DNA of 6,371 nucleotides, from NCBI GenBank assembly GCA_947624665.1, contig CANQLK010000099.1:1-6371 (forward strand), written 5' to 3'. A program made the position numbers and the translations under genes. Positions 5,905-6,371 of the stretch are shown in pieces. The stretch comes from Candidatus Gastranaerophilales bacterium. Its GTDB lineage: Bacteria > Cyanobacteriota > Vampirovibrionia > Gastranaerophilales > Gastranaerophilaceae. The notes under the pieces were generated by a model. That model ran no database searches and was not told where the DNA came from. It saw only the letters and a program-made list of their open reading frames with translations. The first letter of the stretch is position 1; each line of letters opens with the position of its first letter.

Positions 5905-6371
5905 TGAACGAACAACAATCAAAGGAATTTTGTCCAAGACCGTTTGAAGAAATTGAAATAAACAGATTTGGAGATGTACATACATGTTGTCCGAATTGGA
6001 ACAACGCATATACTATAGGTAACATTTACAAAGATACTCTTGAAAATGTTTGGAATTCGGAAAAAGCAATTGATCTTCGAAAAAGAGTTATGAATAAAGA
6101 TTATTCGTTATGCGATAAACAAAGCTGTGCATATTTAAAACAAAACTTTTTTCCGACTCCCTATGATGTAGAATATAAGCCTGTAATGACCCAATATCCG
6201 TTGGTAGTTAAATTTGTATACGATTTTGAATGTAATATAGCATGCAGAATTTGCAGGGATCACATAAAAAGACATACGGATGAAGAATTGGAATTTTTAA
6301 ACTCACGTATAGAACCTGTATTACTTCCGATACTGCAATCAGCAAAAAAACTTATTATAAATGCATACGGG
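5904..6371 (+). CDS. second SPASM-like/radical SAM protein, tandem paralogue (3'-truncated by window)
   Basis: The ATG at 5904 shares its A with the TAA stop of the preceding gene (TAATG), so translation is probably coupled. The frame stays open to the window end (156 codons). The N-terminal module mirrors its neighbour: C10, GDV, C28-C29, IGNIYKDTLENVWN (38-51), C70 and C75. The gaps C-to-CC (18) and CC-to-C (41) are the same in both. The radical SAM cluster motif is CNIACRIC (C110, C114, C117). The residues at the end, KKLIINAYG, lead into the expected SAM-binding glycine region, which is cut off. The pair looks like a tandem duplication followed by divergence: the modules align well but the linkers do not. 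The paired start suggests a complex, or two successive steps on one substrate. Confidence 0.9.
   Translation, partial: MNEQQSKEFCPRPFEEIEINRFGDVHTCCPNWNNAYTIGNIYKDTLENVWNSEKAIDLRKRVMNKDYSLCDKQSCAYLKQNFFPTPYDVEYKPVMTQYPLVVKFVYDFECNIACRICRDHIKRHTDEELEFLNSRIEPVLLPILQSAKKLIINAYG

Overview
The window is AT-rich bacterial DNA with short intergenic gaps and AAGG/AGGAG-type ribosome binding sites. The best lineage clue is the pair nusB-ftsY. The NusB is long (218 aa, cyanobacterial style, opening MQARRAARELAL) and is followed 12 bases later by ftsY, an arrangement known from cyanobacteria. Together with the low GC content and the radical SAM genes, this suggests a non-photosynthetic cyanobacterial relative such as Gastranaerophilales/Melainabacteria. 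That assignment is inference.

Layout. (1) 1-291 (+): the 3' end of a gene whose C-terminus looks like a Fic-family protein, with a KVT-repeat linker and a winged helix. (2) 292-901: about 600 bases with no credible gene but unusually rich in repeats: several hairpins, a 14-bp inverted repeat spanning 146 bp, and two direct repeats (18-bp and 39-bp periods). (3) 902-1056 (-): a complete tRNA-Gln(TTG) unit with a promoter candidate, an encoded CCA and a clear intrinsic terminator. (4) 1278-2927 (+): the housekeeping operon nusB-ftsY (rRNA antitermination and SRP receptor). (5) 3001-4805 (-): a radical SAM protein followed by a membrane-anchored SIMPL-domain protein, convergent with ftsY. (6) 4918-6371 (+): two tandem paralogous radical SAM proteins, joined by a one-base stop/start overlap and divergent from the first; the second runs off the window.

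The most interesting part is regions 5 and 6. Three radical SAM enzymes lie together, and each carries a cysteine-rich module with a CC pair in front of its CxxxCxxC core. In the two + strand proteins this module has a clear SPASM pattern, which in characterised enzymes normally follows the core. No substrate, precursor peptide or glycosyltransferase is visible in the window, so their function is unknown. The repeat-rich region 2 is the second point of interest.
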